Source: Verrucomicrobia bacterium UBA3214 (GTDB lineage Bacteria > Verrucomicrobiota > Kiritimatiellia > RFP12 > UBA1067). From it: DNA of 7,473 nucleotides. The stretch covers positions 2,102 through 9,574 of the forward strand of contig DEWI01000019.1 in NCBI GenBank assembly GCA_002363575.1, written 5' to 3'. The translations under genes were made by a program, and so were the position numbers. Under the pieces are notes generated by a model, which saw nothing but the letters and a program-made list of their open reading frames with translations, was not told the DNA's origin and did not search any database. This document shows, piece after piece, positions 6,685 through 7,473 of this stretch. Numbering within the stretch: the first letter of the stretch is position 1; each line of letters opens with the position of its first letter.

Positions 6685-7470
6685 TCAAACTTTCCTTGGT
6701 TCGTCCGCAGCCGCTTGCGAATGTTTCGTCTTGGCGGGGAGGAAGCGGCCAAAGAATTCATTCAGCCGGAACGGGAGAATGGATAGAAGCCAGGACGCAA
6801 AGCGCATCGGCCATGGGAAAGCGATGAGGCCGGCATTCGCCGCTGCGCCTTCGAGAATAATCTTCGCCGCTTCGCCGGCTTCCATGAAAAACGGCATGGG
6901 GCATGTATTGCGGTCGGTTATCCTCGAACGGACGAAGCCAGGGCAAATCGCCGAGACGGATATGCCTTCCGGCGCGACCAAGCCGCGCAGCGCCAGCGCC
7001 CAGGTCTTCATGCATGCTTTCGTAGCGCTGTACGAAGGGCAGGTCGAAAGCGGTCCGTAGCCGGCTATCGATGCCGTGATCAGAATTTGACGCAATCCGC
7101 CGCTTCCGCGGCGTCTGAAGATTTCCAGCGCGGCTAGCACGACGTTCACATTGCCGGTGACATTAACGGCGAAAGTCTCGCGGACGTTGGCGTCCGTCTC
7201 TTCGCCAGTCGCGACGCCGGCGTTGGAAAACACTCTTTCAAGCGGCGAAATGGCGTTGGCGCGCTCCATCCAATCGCGCACGGCGTCGTCGTCGCGGATA
7301 TCCACGGTTTCCGCCCAGACGCGCGCGCCTGCCGCGCGGCAGGCGTTGGCGACGTTTTCAAGCCTCTCGCGGTTTCTTCCGCAGAGGAAAAGCGTGCCGC
7401 CGCGCCTGGCGGATTCAAGCGCAAGCGCTTCGCCTATGCCGCTCGATGCGCCTGTTACGAGTGTTGTCAT
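6685..7470 (-). CDS. Classical short-chain dehydrogenase/reductase (SDR)
   Basis: This 261-residue NAD(P)-dependent oxidoreductase is read on the reverse strand from ATG at 7468-7470 to TGA at 6685-6687. It has the full classical SDR set: TGASSGIG at residues 6-13 (dinucleotide-binding glycine motif), D57 in VDIRD, SNAG at 82-85, N103 in AVNVTG, catalytic S134 in ITAS, Y147 and K151 in YSATK, and ICPGFV at 175-180. R32 after the second strand (CGRNRERL) suggests a preference for NADP(H). The C-terminal 40 residues are hydrophobic and basic (WPMRFASWLLSILPF), as in SDRs that associate with membranes or act on lipids, but the substrate is unknown. The start suits the family because the glycine motif begins at residue 6. 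The ribosome-binding site would lie outside the window. The gene converges on the glycan operon and shows no functional link to it. Confidence 0.9.
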   Translation of the reverse strand: MTTLVTGASSGIGEALALESARRGGTLFLCGRNRERLENVANACRAAGARVWAETVDIRDDDAVRDWMERANAISPLERVFSNAGVATGEETDANVRETFAVNVTGNVNVVLAALEIFRRRGSGGLRQILITASIAGYGPLSTCPSYSATKACMKTWALALRGLVAPEGISVSAICPGFVRSRITDRNTCPMPFFMEAGEAAKIILEGAAANAGLIAFPWPMRFASWLLSILPFRLNEFFGRFLPAKTKHSQAAADEPRKV

Positions 7471-7473
7471 CGT

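Noticed and set aside
5283..6761. Antisense open frame of 492 codons across the EEP end and the regulator
   Set aside because: It overlaps two genes with clear family motifs and also the end of the dehydrogenase gene. Its composition is shadow-like and no domain is recognisable.
1..7473. CRISPR arrays, insertion sequences, tRNA or rRNA genes
   Set aside because: I saw no regularly spaced repeats, transposase motifs, terminal inverted repeats or tRNA/rRNA-like segments. The gaps between genes are all under 100 bp.

Overview
The window is GC-rich, densely packed bacterial DNA with Shine-Dalgarno-led genes. The gene types (a secreted pectin-type esterase fused to a GH97 glycosidase, an OPA-type major facilitator, a GntR/LacI hybrid regulator of the kind common in Lentisphaerota and Kiritimatiellota) suggest a polysaccharide-degrading member of the PVC superphylum, perhaps Kiritimatiellota. 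This is inferred from family resemblance only; the window has no rRNA or other marker gene.

Layout. Positions 1-333 hold the 3' end of a gene cut by the window edge; only a C-terminal beta-rich domain is visible. A 98-bp gap follows, with an extended -10 promoter (TGCTATACT) and, just after the predicted transcription start, a 12-bp perfect palindrome inside a longer imperfect inverted repeat. Four same-strand genes come next: a 922-residue secreted protein with a CE12-like rhamnogalacturonan acetylesterase domain followed by a complete GH97 glycosidase (432-3200); a 12-TM OPA-family transporter starting 1 nt after its stop (3202-4512); a secreted endonuclease/exonuclease/phosphatase-fold hydrolase (4553-5455); and a GntR-type winged helix joined to a LacI-type sugar-binding domain (5514-6617). 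A classical short-chain dehydrogenase (7470 to 6685) converges from the other strand. The 67-bp junction holds a bulged hairpin that may be a terminator.

Working model. The fusion enzyme would deacetylate and cut an acetylated, alpha-linked glycan outside the cytoplasm. The facilitator would import a product, and the GntR/LacI protein would sense a sugar or sugar phosphate and control the promoter at about 376, possibly through the palindrome at 393-404. Two features point to phosphorylated compounds as well as neutral sugars: the transporter keeps both arginines that bind phosphate in GlpT/UhpT, and the next gene is a secreted EEP-fold enzyme of a family that includes phosphatases and phosphodiesterases. 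This is the least conventional part of the locus. The dehydrogenase appears unrelated to the operon.
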